Shown here: one piece after another, positions 37,132 to 45,803 of the stretch
How positions within the stretch are numbered: position 1 is the first letter of the stretch
How the letters are laid out: each line of letters opens with the position of its first letter
NCBI RefSeq assembly: GCF_001307315.1
Contig: NZ_LGUC01000001.1
Span: forward strand, 1,240,001 to 1,304,000
Reading direction: 5' to 3'
Source of the DNA: Halolamina pelagica
Lineage (GTDB): Archaea > Halobacteriota > Halobacteria > Halobacteriales > Haloferacaceae
DNA: 64,000 nt
Translations under genes and position numbers: made by a program
The notes under the pieces: model-generated
Told to the model about the DNA's origin: nothing
The model's input: only the letters and a program-made list of their open reading frames with translations
The model's database searches: none

Positions 37132-37382
37132 ATCCAAAAAGGCACGAATCCTCTTTTTTGAGGATTATTTTGCCGCTTTTACTAGCCGGTGAGTGGCGAT
37201 GCGGTGGTGTCGCGCGCGCCGTTGGCCAGACGCGAGTGACTGTGCCTGTGAGTCGAGACGGTGACATATGAGAGCCACACCTGACTGTGACCTGAGAGTG
37301 TGAGTCGAGAAGGTGAGCCGACAGTGACGAAGAGAGATGTCCCATGTGTCCGCCTACAGCGAAGTCAGTTCCGAGAGGGAGT
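37132..37382. other. Non-coding left end of the element with short repeats
   Basis: No credible gene. It holds an A-rich stretch just after the tRNA (possible terminator CCAAAAAGG...TTTTTTGAGG), then GTGAGTCGAGA at 37248-37258 and 37300-37310, and CAGTGACGAAG at 37322-37332. The same two motifs recur at 37948-38139 and 50149-50246. Confidence 0.6.
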
Positions 37383-37904
37383 TCAGTAGAGTTGCTTGTA
37401 GGCGTCCACGACCTTGTCTCGGTGCGTGTCAAGCCCGTGTACAGTGTATTGTCCCCAGTTCACTTCGTCGAACACGCCCGTTCCGTCGTTCGGATGAACC
37501 TCTCGTACTCGGCGGAGCTGGAGGGTTTTCATCGTCTTCTCCCCACTCGCTTTTCGGGCTTCGTAATCACGCAGTTCGATGTCGCTATGTGCAGGTACCT
37601 GGCCAAGGAGCCCACCTTCGATTTTCGGCGTGTTTGTGGCCGGAATGAACACGAGACCGCCGTCTCGACACAGGTCGTACATATTGTCCATCGATGTTTC
37701 CCAGTCATCCTCGGGGCTTGCTGCGGTAGAGACGGATGCCCCGACACCCCAGTCGATGCCGAATCGCCGTTGTTTGTACATCTCGAGGCGCGCATCGTCT
37801 GAGATGCCTGCCTTGTCGAGTCCGACCATCACGTTCGCGAATGATACAGGATCAGTGCGGGGATCTTCCAGCATGCAATTCTTTCTGTCAAAGGGTATGG
37901 TCAA
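37383..37904 (-). CDS. Unknown protein at the left end of the element
   Basis: 173 residues from ATG 37904 (an internal ATG at 37874 is possible). Sequence is mixed alpha/beta: DPVSFANVMVGLDKAGISDD, LCRDGGLVFIPATNTPKIEG, HSDIELRDYEARKASGEKTM, and a C-terminal WGQYTVHGLDTHRDKVVDAY. No motif is recognised; no signal peptide or membrane helix. It is flanked on both sides by copies of the GTGAGTCGAGA/CAGTGACGAAG repeats, as if a mobile cargo unit. Function unknown. Confidence 0.6.
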   Translation of the reverse strand: MTIPFDRKNCMLEDPRTDPVSFANVMVGLDKAGISDDARLEMYKQRRFGIDWGVGASVSTAASPEDDWETSMDNMYDLCRDGGLVFIPATNTPKIEGGLLGQVPAHSDIELRDYEARKASGEKTMKTLQLRRVREVHPNDGTGVFDEVNWGQYTVHGLDTHRDKVVDAYKQLY

Positions 37905-38271
37905 TAATTTTCCCCTCGGGGAGTTCCTTCGTCTGTGAGGTGTGCGTGTGAGTCGAGACTGTGACTTGTCCGGGTCACACCGGACTATGATGTCTCACTG
38001 TGACCCGTGACTGTGGCCTGTGAGCGCTCAGTGATGAAGCGAGGTGTGCGCGTTGGTTTTATTTCGATGATGGGGTCTTCATTTCGACAACACCCCTTCA
38101 TTTCGAAGACGGTGCTACAGTGGCGAAGCGAGGTGTGCCCCTCCACTACCTGTGAGCGGCGAGCGCTCGCCGGCTAGACCGACGCTATAGCGTTTCTCCC
38201 TTCAGGAATCGAGCGAAGCACTCCCTATCGGGCGTGACGTTTTTACCTATAATATTACTATCTGTTACTAT
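37905..38271. repeat. Repeat-rich non-coding stretch
   Basis: No gene seen. Contains GTGAGTCGAGACTGTGAC (37948-37965), two near-identical motifs of the form CAGTGRYGAAGCGAGGTGTGC (38029-38049 and 38118-38138), and between them three ATTTCGA units: CTTCATTTCGA at 38077-38087 and 38096-38106, and TTTTATTTCGA at 38057-38067. The last 40 bases are AT-rich (CCTATAATATTACTATC) and form the promoter of the next gene. Confidence 0.65.
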
Positions 38272-38496
38272 ATGGAAGAAACTGAAACAGACCCAGTGGT
38301 CGAAGCGACGGAAACAATCAAAGGATACCTCGAACGCGGGGAATACGACGAGTTGGACAGGCAAATATTCCTCATCATGCAGAAACTCGAACGAGAGCTT
38401 GCGGTGAAGTTTGCTGAACAACACGAGGAGACCATTGCAGAATTGACTGAAGAGGCCATTCGGGAGAAACTCGACGAGGCTGATTCCGATGAATGA
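38272..38496 (+). CDS. Small acidic helical protein
   Basis: 74 residues, nearly all helix and heavily charged: PVVEATETIKGYLERGEYDE, then FLIMQKLERELAVKFAEQHE and a Glu/Asp-rich tail. A strong AT-rich promoter (TATAATATTACT) lies 10-25 bases upstream. First of three overlapping small genes. It could act as a dimerising or antitoxin-like protein, but there is no specific match. Confidence 0.6.
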   Translation: MEETETDPVVEATETIKGYLERGEYDELDRQIFLIMQKLERELAVKFAEQHEETIAELTEEAIREKLDEADSDE

Positions 38497-38638
38497 CCCG
38501 ACGAAAGTCACCGTGCAGTGTAGTGGCGTCACCGATGACGGGTCTCGGTGCGAACGCACGATGACTGTGCACGTACATTTCAAGCACCGAGATCACTACT
38601 GCTACGACCACGCTGACAGTGACGGTGAGAATCGATGA
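38489..38638 (+). CDS. Small zinc-ribbon-like protein
   Basis: 49 residues, too short for most gene callers. Cys/His positions: QCSG, RCER, HVHFKHRDHYCYDH; four or more could bind one zinc. The start ATG at 38489 overlaps the previous stop, and its end overlaps the next start (CGATGATT), so three genes are translated in series. Confidence 0.55.
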   Translation: MNDPTKVTVQCSGVTDDGSRCERTMTVHVHFKHRDHYCYDHADSDGENR

Positions 38639-38778
38639 TTGGGACAGTCTCCAACGTCCAATCCCGTGACTGTGACGCACTATTGATTGACGAAGGCACC
38701 GTGTATCGATGCCTCAACTGCGACGACGTATTTCCACAAGAATTCGAGGAGAGAACCGATGAGCGATTAGTGGACTGA
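38635..38778 (+). CDS. Small zinc-ribbon-like protein
   Basis: 47 residues: MIGTVSNVQSRDCDALLIDE, then YRCLNCDDVFPQEFEERTDE. The CLNC knuckle plus an earlier cysteine suggest a half zinc ribbon. Overlaps the upstream gene by 4 bases. Third of the small-gene trio. Function unknown. Confidence 0.55.
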   Translation: MIGTVSNVQSRDCDALLIDEGTVYRCLNCDDVFPQEFEERTDERLVD

Positions 38779-38921
38779 CGAACGCGAAAACCAGGAAGAA
38801 CTGGCACAGAAACGCTATGATAGGCAATTTTTGATGTCTCAGAGACGTACGAATTGGAGCGTGGTATACTATCTCTGGCTTCGAGATTTCGGTATCTCTG
38901 GCGGATGAGTCCACCCCGGAG

Positions 38922-38929
38922 TTTTAATC
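38922..38929 (+). promoter_or_regulatory. TATA-like box of the kinase cassette
   Basis: TTTTAATC, 22-29 bases upstream of the ATG at 38951, fitting a leaderless transcript. It supports 38951 over the slightly earlier in-frame codon at 38936. Confidence 0.5.
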
Positions 38930-38950
38930 CCCCACTTGCAATGTAGTGTT

Positions 38951-41406
38951 ATGTCTCAGAGTCCAGAGGATCTGAGTTTCTCTATCGATAGTCGTCTCCT
39001 CGAGGAGTTGGGTGAGAACCTCGTTACTAAGAATCATGTTGCAGTTGCGGAGCTGATCAAGAACGCCTATGACGCAGACGCAACGCGGGTTGAACTCCAA
39101 TTCATCAATGCGCGGCAGGATAACGAAGGGCGGAGCGAAATTCGGATCAAAGATAACGGCGTCGGGATGACCTATGATGAGATCGACGAAAATTGGATGC
39201 GAATTGGAACTACTGATAAAGTCCGTAACCCCCAAACCGAAAAATATGGAAGAGAAAAAACCGGTAACAAGGGGATCGGTCGGTTTTCCTGTCGGAGGTT
39301 AGGATATCGCCTGGAGCTAACTTCTATCGCGGAAGATCCGGACTCCGACCAATACATCAAATCTTACGTTGAATTCCCTTGGAGTGAGTTCGCTCGGAAT
39401 ACTGATGTAGATGAGATCCCGGTTGAATCGGAGGTCGAATATCTTGAGAATGCTGATACGGGTGTCACTCTCCGAATCTTGGATCTTCGGGATGAATGGA
39501 ACCAACGAGATTTCAACACGCTCAGGCGCAATGTGCTGACTCTTTCAGTTGTCCAACAACAGCGTAGGGAAGGGTATAAAGAAGACCCTGGTTTTGACAT
39601 CGTCTTCGACGCACCGGAGTTTGATCAAGGAGAAGGGAGTCTACTGGATCAGGTCTATGATGCAGGCTGGTGTGAAATGCAAGGTATGTTTAATGAAAAC
39701 GGAGATATCGAACTCTCTATCGAGGGAAAGAAAATCGGCAAGCGTTCACATACAATAAAGAAGGGGTACGATGGACTTGATGACACGGATTTTAAAATTG
39801 CGTTCATTCCTAAAGACAAGAAACACTTCCGGGATACTAGTACACTAAGCCTTGAACGTGCCAGTGAAATAACGGGAGAATATGGTGGAATTCGGGTTTA
39901 TCGGGACGGGTTTCGTGTCTACCCTTATGGTGGCCCTGATGATGACTGGCTCGGGATTGACCGATACTATTCTCGACGGATAGGGTCACCTGACGAAGAG
40001 TTCGATGATTTATCCGGCAAGATGGATTTGCATAACGATTTCAATCGAACAATGCTGGTTCATCCTCGGAACGAGAACTTGATTGGCCGTATTGGTGTTG
40101 GGACAGATGCGAATCTGGAAATGAAGACAGACCGCGAAGGTTTCAAGCAGAATGACACTTTCGAGGATATGAAGGAGGGTCTTCGTCTGGCATTACAGTG
40201 GCTCACGTTACAATATAGCAACTACCTCTCGATCCGTCAAAAAGAGGAATTCCAAGACCAAGCCGAGGATTTCTTGGAGCAGGTTGAAAAAAGTAAAGGC
40301 GGGTCGGAGAGTTCTGATGGGGACAATACCGAACAGGGGGGAGATCTACGACTTCTGATGAAGATGGGATAGATGAAAACACATCCTCGCTTTCGAGTTG
40401 GACGAGCGACGATGAGAAAGGAAGCGGTTCCAGTTCTGGGTCGAATGTAAGTACGACTGTTTCCGGGTCAGCTTCAACCTCGACGAATTCCACAGACACA
40501 AAAGCGGTAGATGAGGCCGTGTCGGTTATCCAGAAAGCTAGTGAAACAGTTGCTGAACGAACCGAAGAAGATGAAGAGGAGATGTCTAATATTGTAGAGA
40601 CTGCCTCAGAAATTGTTCAGAAGTCTGTCGAAAAGAACAGACAAGAAATCGACTTCTATCGATCAGCCTTCTCAGTCAACCAATTTGTCTTCTCATTCAT
40701 GCATGAGTTACGAGATGTCATTGTGGAGTTAGAAACAAATAAGACCGATCTTGACTCCGTTGCAGATTCGATGTCTTCGCCGGAGGCCGACCACGTCAAA
40801 GAGGTTGCAGATGATCTTGACGAACTTAAGCAGCGCTTCGAGCAGCAAATGAACCTCTTCGGCATACTAACTGACTCGGAAGGAGATGTCGAATCTGACA
40901 CACAACGCCTTCAGGAGGAGGTAGAGAAACTAGTCAATTCAGTTGAATATATTTCAGAAGATTACGACATATCAATAGATACTGATATTCCAATCAACCT
41001 CTATACGCCGCCAATGCATCGGACTGAACTGTATTCCGTATTGATTAATTTGCTCACAAACAGCATCAAAGCCGTGATTGCAGATGGAGGCGAGGATAAC
41101 CGTATTCTTATTGAGGGAACAAAAGAAGGCGACAAGGTGATTTTACGGGTTCACGATAGTGGGATTGGTATTCCACCCGAACACCATGAAGAAATCGTAG
41201 AGCCGCTTATTAGTGACCCCCAAGGTAATCTATATGACCGTTTGGAAGATGAGATGCCTTCTCAGTTATCGAGTCAATTGGGCTCCGGATCAGGGCTTGG
41301 ACTTAGTATCGTTTCAGAGATTGCAAACAAGTACGGTGGCGGCCTAAAATTCATCAATTCCGAGGACTGGGCGACTACAGCAGAGGTGACGCTGCATGAC
41401 GAGTGA
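38951..41406 (+). CDS. GHKL ATPase fused to a histidine kinase, frame broken between the two halves
   Basis: About 818 residues once one G is restored in the run 40336-40341, which joins NTEQGG to a Ser/Thr-rich linker (SSLSSWTSDDEKGSGSSSGS). N-terminal half: Hsp90/MutL/MORC-like ATPase with N-box AELIKNAYDADA (33-43), G1 DNGVGM (68-73) and G2 GNKGIGR (105-111), then a transducer region with GGIRVYRDGFRVYPYG. C-terminal half: coiled coil, an H-box-like FSFMHELRD (His about 585), a kinase N-box LYSVLINLLTNSIKAV, G1 HDSGIGIP and G2 GSGSGLGLSIV. A two-ATPase sensor kinase, cytosolic, with no membrane helix. Followed by a receiver gene overlapping by 11 bases. If the break is genuine, the second half could restart at GTG 40519. 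Confidence 0.85.
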
Positions 41407-42409
41407 GTATACTGTCCTGTGGATCGACGATGACAAAGAGCGACGAGAAGAAAATCGAGGTGGAGTCGGCAATGACGACCGGGTTAACGTGACTACGCTT
41501 GGGCCAATGGAGGCTGCTTCTGAACTCCTCGGTGGGCCTAATGGAGAAGGTCAGATTCCTTCAAACCCAGATTTGGCACTCGTTGATTGGTATCTTCACA
41601 CTGACGAATATTCAGGAGATGGGCCTTCAATCGAAGGAATTCTCCGGGATACGTTCAAGACACTACCTATTTACGCATTTAGTGGCCAGTATGGAAATCC
41701 AGAATTTAAGCGCGAGCAGAAGCGAGGCGAACATAGATTTGCTCTCATCACTAGTCCTGATCGGCTTGATGATGATGACCTAATTCAAGATATACAGGAC
41801 TACCAACAGATTCGCAGTAAAGAGGGTGAAGGTATCGATGGCATACTTGAATTATTAGGTGCTCCTACGGAACTCAAGGAAAAGATTCAATCTACGCTCC
41901 CGCAGGAATTTGCTGAAGGCCTTCCGGCGGAAGACGAGGGTGATTCAGATAGTAGCCTTCGGTTCGCTCGTTGGGTGAGACATGAGTTACTAGAGACACC
42001 CGGTCTGCTCTGGGACGATGTGTGGACTGCAACTAAGGTCGGAATCAAGAAGCACCAATTCGCCGAATACAGTTCAAAACTCTCTGGTGCAAAATACACT
42101 GGCATTTTCTCGCATAGAAACCATCTATGGTGGAGGGTGAAAGTTCGAGACGAAATATACCGATTAGCCGACGACCAGAATCATTCTGTAGATCGGCTTT
42201 GGAAGTCCGGGCCAGATCTTCTTGATGTCTCTGAATCAGATCGCTCTACCTGCGAAATCGATTCGTGTGACAAACCACATCCACCACAAACGGTGGCAGC
42301 AGGGTCACCGAGTCAAAAGCCTGAGTTCCAAGTTCACTACAATTGCAGCAATATTGAACAATCCCGAGCTGCTTCTTATGAAGACCTTCGTGTATTGGTG
42401 GAGCTATGA
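41396..42409 (+). CDS. Receiver-like protein with a long C-terminal domain
   Basis: 337 residues. The first 110 residues look like a response-regulator receiver: YTVLWIDDDKERR (Asp 11-13), LALVDWYL (Asp64, the likely phosphate acceptor), and PIYAFSGQYG (Ser96). The usual Lys-Pro near the end of the domain is not evident (FALITSPDRL). The rest (about 220 residues) is helical and unrecognised, with WVRHELLETPGLLWDDVW and a C-terminal Cys/His cluster (CEIDSCDKPHPP). Probably phosphorylated by the kinase upstream. It overlaps both neighbours (11 and 4 bases). Confidence 0.78.
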   Translation: MTSEYTVLWIDDDKERREENRGGVGNDDRVNVTTLGPMEAASELLGGPNGEGQIPSNPDLALVDWYLHTDEYSGDGPSIEGILRDTFKTLPIYAFSGQYGNPEFKREQKRGEHRFALITSPDRLDDDDLIQDIQDYQQIRSKEGEGIDGILELLGAPTELKEKIQSTLPQEFAEGLPAEDEGDSDSSLRFARWVRHELLETPGLLWDDVWTATKVGIKKHQFAEYSSKLSGAKYTGIFSHRNHLWWRVKVRDEIYRLADDQNHSVDRLWKSGPDLLDVSESDRSTCEIDSCDKPHPPQTVAAGSPSQKPEFQVHYNCSNIEQSRAASYEDLRVLVEL

Positions 42410-43220
42410 CAGATTGGTCGGAAGAACAAATACCGGAACCCCCGAGCTCTATCAGTACCTAAAGAATGCATTCCGTAAGCTGGATGAGAACTCCGACAAG
42501 ATACCAGGTGCTGGGCATCAGGTGGAAGAGTCCGTGGATAGCGTTCGACGTCAGTTAGAGAGAGGCGATGAGGATAATTGGGCTCTCGAAACAGACCCGT
42601 ACTTGGTCTTTGATCTACGTTCGGGCCGTGATTTCAATCATGAAAGCGGACAAGCTCGTTTAGGAGGGATTATAGAGGTCTGTGATGGGGAATATGAGAT
42701 GTTTTCTTCGTCTTTGATCCTGGCTATTCAACACCCAACAGATGACGATGGAGGGAGTCTCCCAGAGGGGTTAGATCACTGTTGTATCGAAACCGGAACA
42801 GAAGAAAAAGATGAACAATACGACGCAGGATACAATTTCTACCATATTCTTGAGCGATTCCACTGGGATATCGATACTGGAGATGATGCAGATGATCGTA
42901 AACCTGTTTGCCATTTCCAGTCGGGGGGAAAGGTATCAGGTTCTGCTTTCAACGATTCTTATGAAAAACACCACTATTGTTCGAACGGACTAGACAAGCC
43001 ACGCATTCCGCACCCGCCAATGGAGCCTATCCTGGTTTTCAATATGCTGATTAATCAGTACGAGTCTCTTGAGTCATTCAATCAAGCTCAGTGGGATGGT
43101 ATTGTGAAGGAAGGTGAAACGGCTCTCTGGGAGCCCTACTACAATTCCACTCATGGGATGGTCAGTACTGACAGCAGTGTTATGGATCTAATGCAGCCAA
43201 GTCCACAGGAGACTGGCTGA
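42406..43220 (+). CDS. Unknown third protein of the kinase cassette, frame broken near the start
   Basis: About 271 residues after restoring one C in the run 42439-42443, which gives MTDWSEEQIPEPPELYQYLK and then FRKLDENSDKIPGAGHQVEE. Landmarks: YLVFDLRSGRDFNHESGQAR, HCCIETGTEEK, ILERFHWDIDTGD, PVCHFQSGGKVSGS, and KPRIPHPPMEPILVFNMLIN. No family is recognised. The spaced His/Cys and the H-F-Q-S-G-G and R-I-P-H-P-P motifs look like an enzymatic or ligand-binding core. ATGA overlap with the receiver gene shows it belongs to the cassette; it may be the effector. Confidence 0.72.
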
Positions 43221-43439
43221 TGCATATACTCTGATATAATTGAAAGCGTATTGTCGGTTGTATTTCCGTTCCGAGAAATTCATCATAGCAAGTTACACAC
43301 AATCTGTACAGAGGGAGGCGGTGTCGTCTACCCCTGTTTCTGTAACGGAGAATCGATTCTTGCCAACCCAAAGGTTGGTTCAAGGCGCTTGAATGTAATA
43401 TCGACGTGGCTGTTCATCGCTTATTCTGAATATTGTGGA
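43221..43439. other. AT-rich gap between convergent genes
   Basis: 219 bases with no credible gene. The AT-rich start (GCATATACTCTGATATAATTG) may end transcription of the cassette. Nothing else is recognised. Confidence 0.45.
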
Positions 43440-44132
43440 TTACCCGTCAGCTAGGGTGCGAAGGACGTGATCCATCATCTGTGACCCTCCAGCTTTATCT
43501 GCAAAAGCCAGTGCCTCCCGCGCAGTAGTGACCCCGACATACTCATCCGGGAACATGAACAAGACCCAGATAGCCGTCGCTGTTGGGTACAGGAAGATAT
43601 TCTCACCACTCTCGGGGTCTGTCGCCTCTTCGAACGGTACTGGCTCTAGTACCCGCTGATATAGTTCCCCGAGAGTTCGAGGGTCACTGTTCAGTAACTC
43701 TTCGAGTTCGTTACGACTGTCTCGATCTACGCGGAGTCCTGCATCAGTATCGTGAACAACATCGTGCTCCTCGAGGTAGGCCTGCATTTCGTCCACGTCC
43801 GCACTACCGACAAAGTCCAAGTTCAGCTGCTCTTCCGGGACGGCAGGAGCCAGGGCTCGGAAGTACCCGTATAGCTCAGCGGCGAACTCTTCTGGCGGCA
43901 TGCCGCGTTTCCCACTTTCTCGGTCGTCTTCGTCTTCTCGCACGACATGGTATAGAATCGAGTTCTCTTCGAAGGCGAGGGTGAAGTGGCGGTTGTTCCA
44001 GTCGTTTGTGACGGCGAAACCGTCTGTAGTTGGGTTGAGGCCGAAGGTGTCGCCGTCAAAACGGATTGTTACGTTGTCTTCTGTAGTATCGACGTAGATG
44101 TCAGAGCCTGGGTCGAAGTTGAACGCGGTCAC
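43440..44132 (-). CDS. Unknown acidic protein
   Basis: 230 residues. Beta-rich N-terminus (FNFDPGSDIYVDTTEDNVTI, HFTLAFEENSILYHVV), a helical middle (EEFAAELYGYFRALAPAVPE), and a C-terminus IFLYPTATAIWVLFMFPDEY. One hydrophobic stretch near residue 190 (ATAIWVLFMF) is too short to be a clear membrane helix. No family recognised. Convergent with the kinase cassette and divergent from the next gene. Confidence 0.62.
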   Translation of the reverse strand: MTAFNFDPGSDIYVDTTEDNVTIRFDGDTFGLNPTTDGFAVTNDWNNRHFTLAFEENSILYHVVREDEDDRESGKRGMPPEEFAAELYGYFRALAPAVPEEQLNLDFVGSADVDEMQAYLEEHDVVHDTDAGLRVDRDSRNELEELLNSDPRTLGELYQRVLEPVPFEEATDPESGENIFLYPTATAIWVLFMFPDEYVGVTTAREALAFADKAGGSQMMDHVLRTLADG

Positions 44133-44262
44133 TGGACATGGTTACCACTCGTGTGTTGTTTGAGAGGACACTTATGTTTATCCGTGGACACCTTACAGCG
44201 TTCCGTTTCAAGCCGTAGAACCAATCTGCACTCATCGTTCCTCCGGTGGCAGAGAAGGGTTA

Positions 44263-44871
44263 ATGGTTCATCAAAAACGGGCAGGTAATATGGCAGATAC
44301 GATTGATTCGGAAGAAGACCTTCCTGAGGATATTCAGGACAAGATCAGTAGTACGTTCGATCTCAACCGTATCAAGAGGTTATTGACCAACACCTACTAC
44401 CAAGGGCCGATTCCTGAGGGCGAAGGTGGTACCGGCGGACACGGCCTGCGAAAGCGGGGCCACGCGTTGATGGGGAAACCTCGTACGCACCGGCAGAGCA
44501 TATTGGACAAAGCGACAGAAACCGACCTCATCACGGAACTTTCGGATGGATTTGCATCGACATCACGTGGAGCAGAGTTGCTCCAGCAGATGATTTACTG
44601 CGACGATTGTGGTGAAAAGGAGGTTCCCGCCCGTCTATGTGGTGGTAGTAAACGGAACGCCTACATCTCGCAAACAACCGTTTGTCCTTCTTGCCATGAA
44701 ATAGAGGAATTGGACGACGGCGATAACATAGTATACGGGAATATATACCATTTCGAGCGTGACGACGAAAGTTTGCAACGGGCTGTGGAGGCCATTCAGT
44801 CGAACGAGAACGTTGAGTTGTGGCTAAATGGTTTAAGTCTTAGTGAAGCTGAAGAATTAGTTGATGGGTAG
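44263..44871 (+). CDS. Unknown protein with a zinc-ribbon core
   Basis: 202 residues from ATG 44263; ATG 44290 (MADTIDSEEDLPEDIQ) is an equally good start. The middle has GEGGTGGHGLRKRGHALMGK. The C-terminal half has a zinc ribbon, IYCDDCGEKEVPARLC and TVCPSCHEIEE. The end is helical (LWLNGLSLSEAEELV). No enzyme motif. It may bind nucleic acid. Confidence 0.6.
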   Translation: MVHQKRAGNMADTIDSEEDLPEDIQDKISSTFDLNRIKRLLTNTYYQGPIPEGEGGTGGHGLRKRGHALMGKPRTHRQSILDKATETDLITELSDGFASTSRGAELLQQMIYCDDCGEKEVPARLCGGSKRNAYISQTTVCPSCHEIEELDDGDNIVYGNIYHFERDDESLQRAVEAIQSNENVELWLNGLSLSEAEELVDG

Positions 44872-44895
44872 TGGGAGCCATCTTCAAGGGCTCTT

Positions 44896-45561
44896 TCAGG
44901 CCAGGTTGTATAGTTCAGGACGGTCGTTGATTGACGCTCGAATGGTGGTGCGGGTGGTATCGAGGCGCTCGGCAGGCTTCCGCTTCGAGAGGTCTCCGGT
45001 GGCTACGTCGTGCAACACAGCTACGACTTCGTCGTAGTGAGGTGCTTCAACCAGGTGGCCGTTGTCCTTCTCGAACCCGAGGGGTGCGGGGCCGTGCCGA
45101 TAGTCTTCTTCCTTCTGACGCACCGCCAGACCTTCTTTCGCTCGTTGCTGTGCCATGTCCGCTTCGAGTTCGGCGAACACTCCTAGGAGACGGAGCATGG
45201 CTTTCTGGAAGGGATCGTCGTCGCCGGGCTTAATCTGGAAGCCTTCGTCGATGATGTGAAGTTCGGTGTTGTTCTCCTCGACGATGCGCTCGACGGTGCG
45301 GTCGAGGTCTCGAATCGACCGGGCTAGCCGGGAGACGGACTTTGCAACGACGACATCGAGTTCGTCGTTGTCGACGTCGTCCATCATCTCGAGGTAGCCG
45401 CTGCGGTCAGTGTCCGTGCCGGTGCTTTTGTCTTCGTACCTTACCAACTCGCCGAGGTCTGCGCCGAGGGTGTCCTGGGCGTAGGTGGCGGTCGCGGAGC
45501 GTTGGCGGTCGAGTGTCTGTTCGTCTGTTGAGACGCGATGATACTGTGCAATGGAGGGCAT
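44896..45561 (-). CDS. Serine recombinase (resolvase/invertase family)
   Basis: 221 residues. Catalytic serine in the N-terminal YHRVSTDEQTLDRQR; arginines in VVVAKSVSRLARSIRDLDR and in FAELEADMAQQRAKEGLA. C-terminal DNA-binding part with a helix-turn-helix (KPAERLDTTRTTIRASIN). Such enzymes resolve dimers or invert segments. A perfect CTACCAG/CTGGTAG palindrome lies 41-56 bases upstream of its start. Frame intact. Confidence 0.92.
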   Translation of the reverse strand: MPSIAQYHRVSTDEQTLDRQRSATATYAQDTLGADLGELVRYEDKSTGTDTDRSGYLEMMDDVDNDELDVVVAKSVSRLARSIRDLDRTVERIVEENNTELHIIDEGFQIKPGDDDPFQKAMLRLLGVFAELEADMAQQRAKEGLAVRQKEEDYRHGPAPLGFEKDNGHLVEAPHYDEVVAVLHDVATGDLSKRKPAERLDTTRTTIRASINDRPELYNLA

Positions 45562-45601
45562 TTCTCTACCACATCTAGTTTGTTTTAAAGTAAAAGACTT
45601 A

Positions 45602-45617
45602 CTACCAGAACTGGTAG
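45602..45617. repeat. Palindrome upstream of the serine recombinase
   Basis: CTACCAG-AA-CTGGTAG, perfect 7-bp arms with a 2-base centre, in an AT-rich stretch (GTTTTAAAGTAAAAGAC just before). It fits either the crossover/binding site of the recombinase or an operator. Confidence 0.6.
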
Positions 45618-45639
45618 AGAACGTTCGTTCGGTACCGGG

Positions 45640-45756
45640 TCAACCATGACGTTCGCGGAACCGCTCCTTCGAGTGTTCATCGCAGAGCCACTCGTCGGTC
45701 TCGGGTTCGTGCCGGATAGCTGGGTTTCCGCAGACTGCACAATCGTGGTCGCTCAT
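45640..45756 (-). CDS. Very small zinc-ribbon protein
   Basis: 38 residues: MSDHDCAVCGNPAIRHEPET, then WLCDEHSKERFRERHG. The CAVC and CDEH pairs form a complete small zinc ribbon. It lies in the same direction as, and directly upstream of, the recombinase gene. Similar mini zinc ribbons are frequent on haloarchaeal plasmids. Function unknown. Confidence 0.6.
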   Translation of the reverse strand: MSDHDCAVCGNPAIRHEPETDEWLCDEHSKERFRERHG

Positions 45757-45803
45757 ACTCGTTGATTGAGTTCGCGGTGTCAAAAGAGTGGCCGGGGCGA
45801 CAC

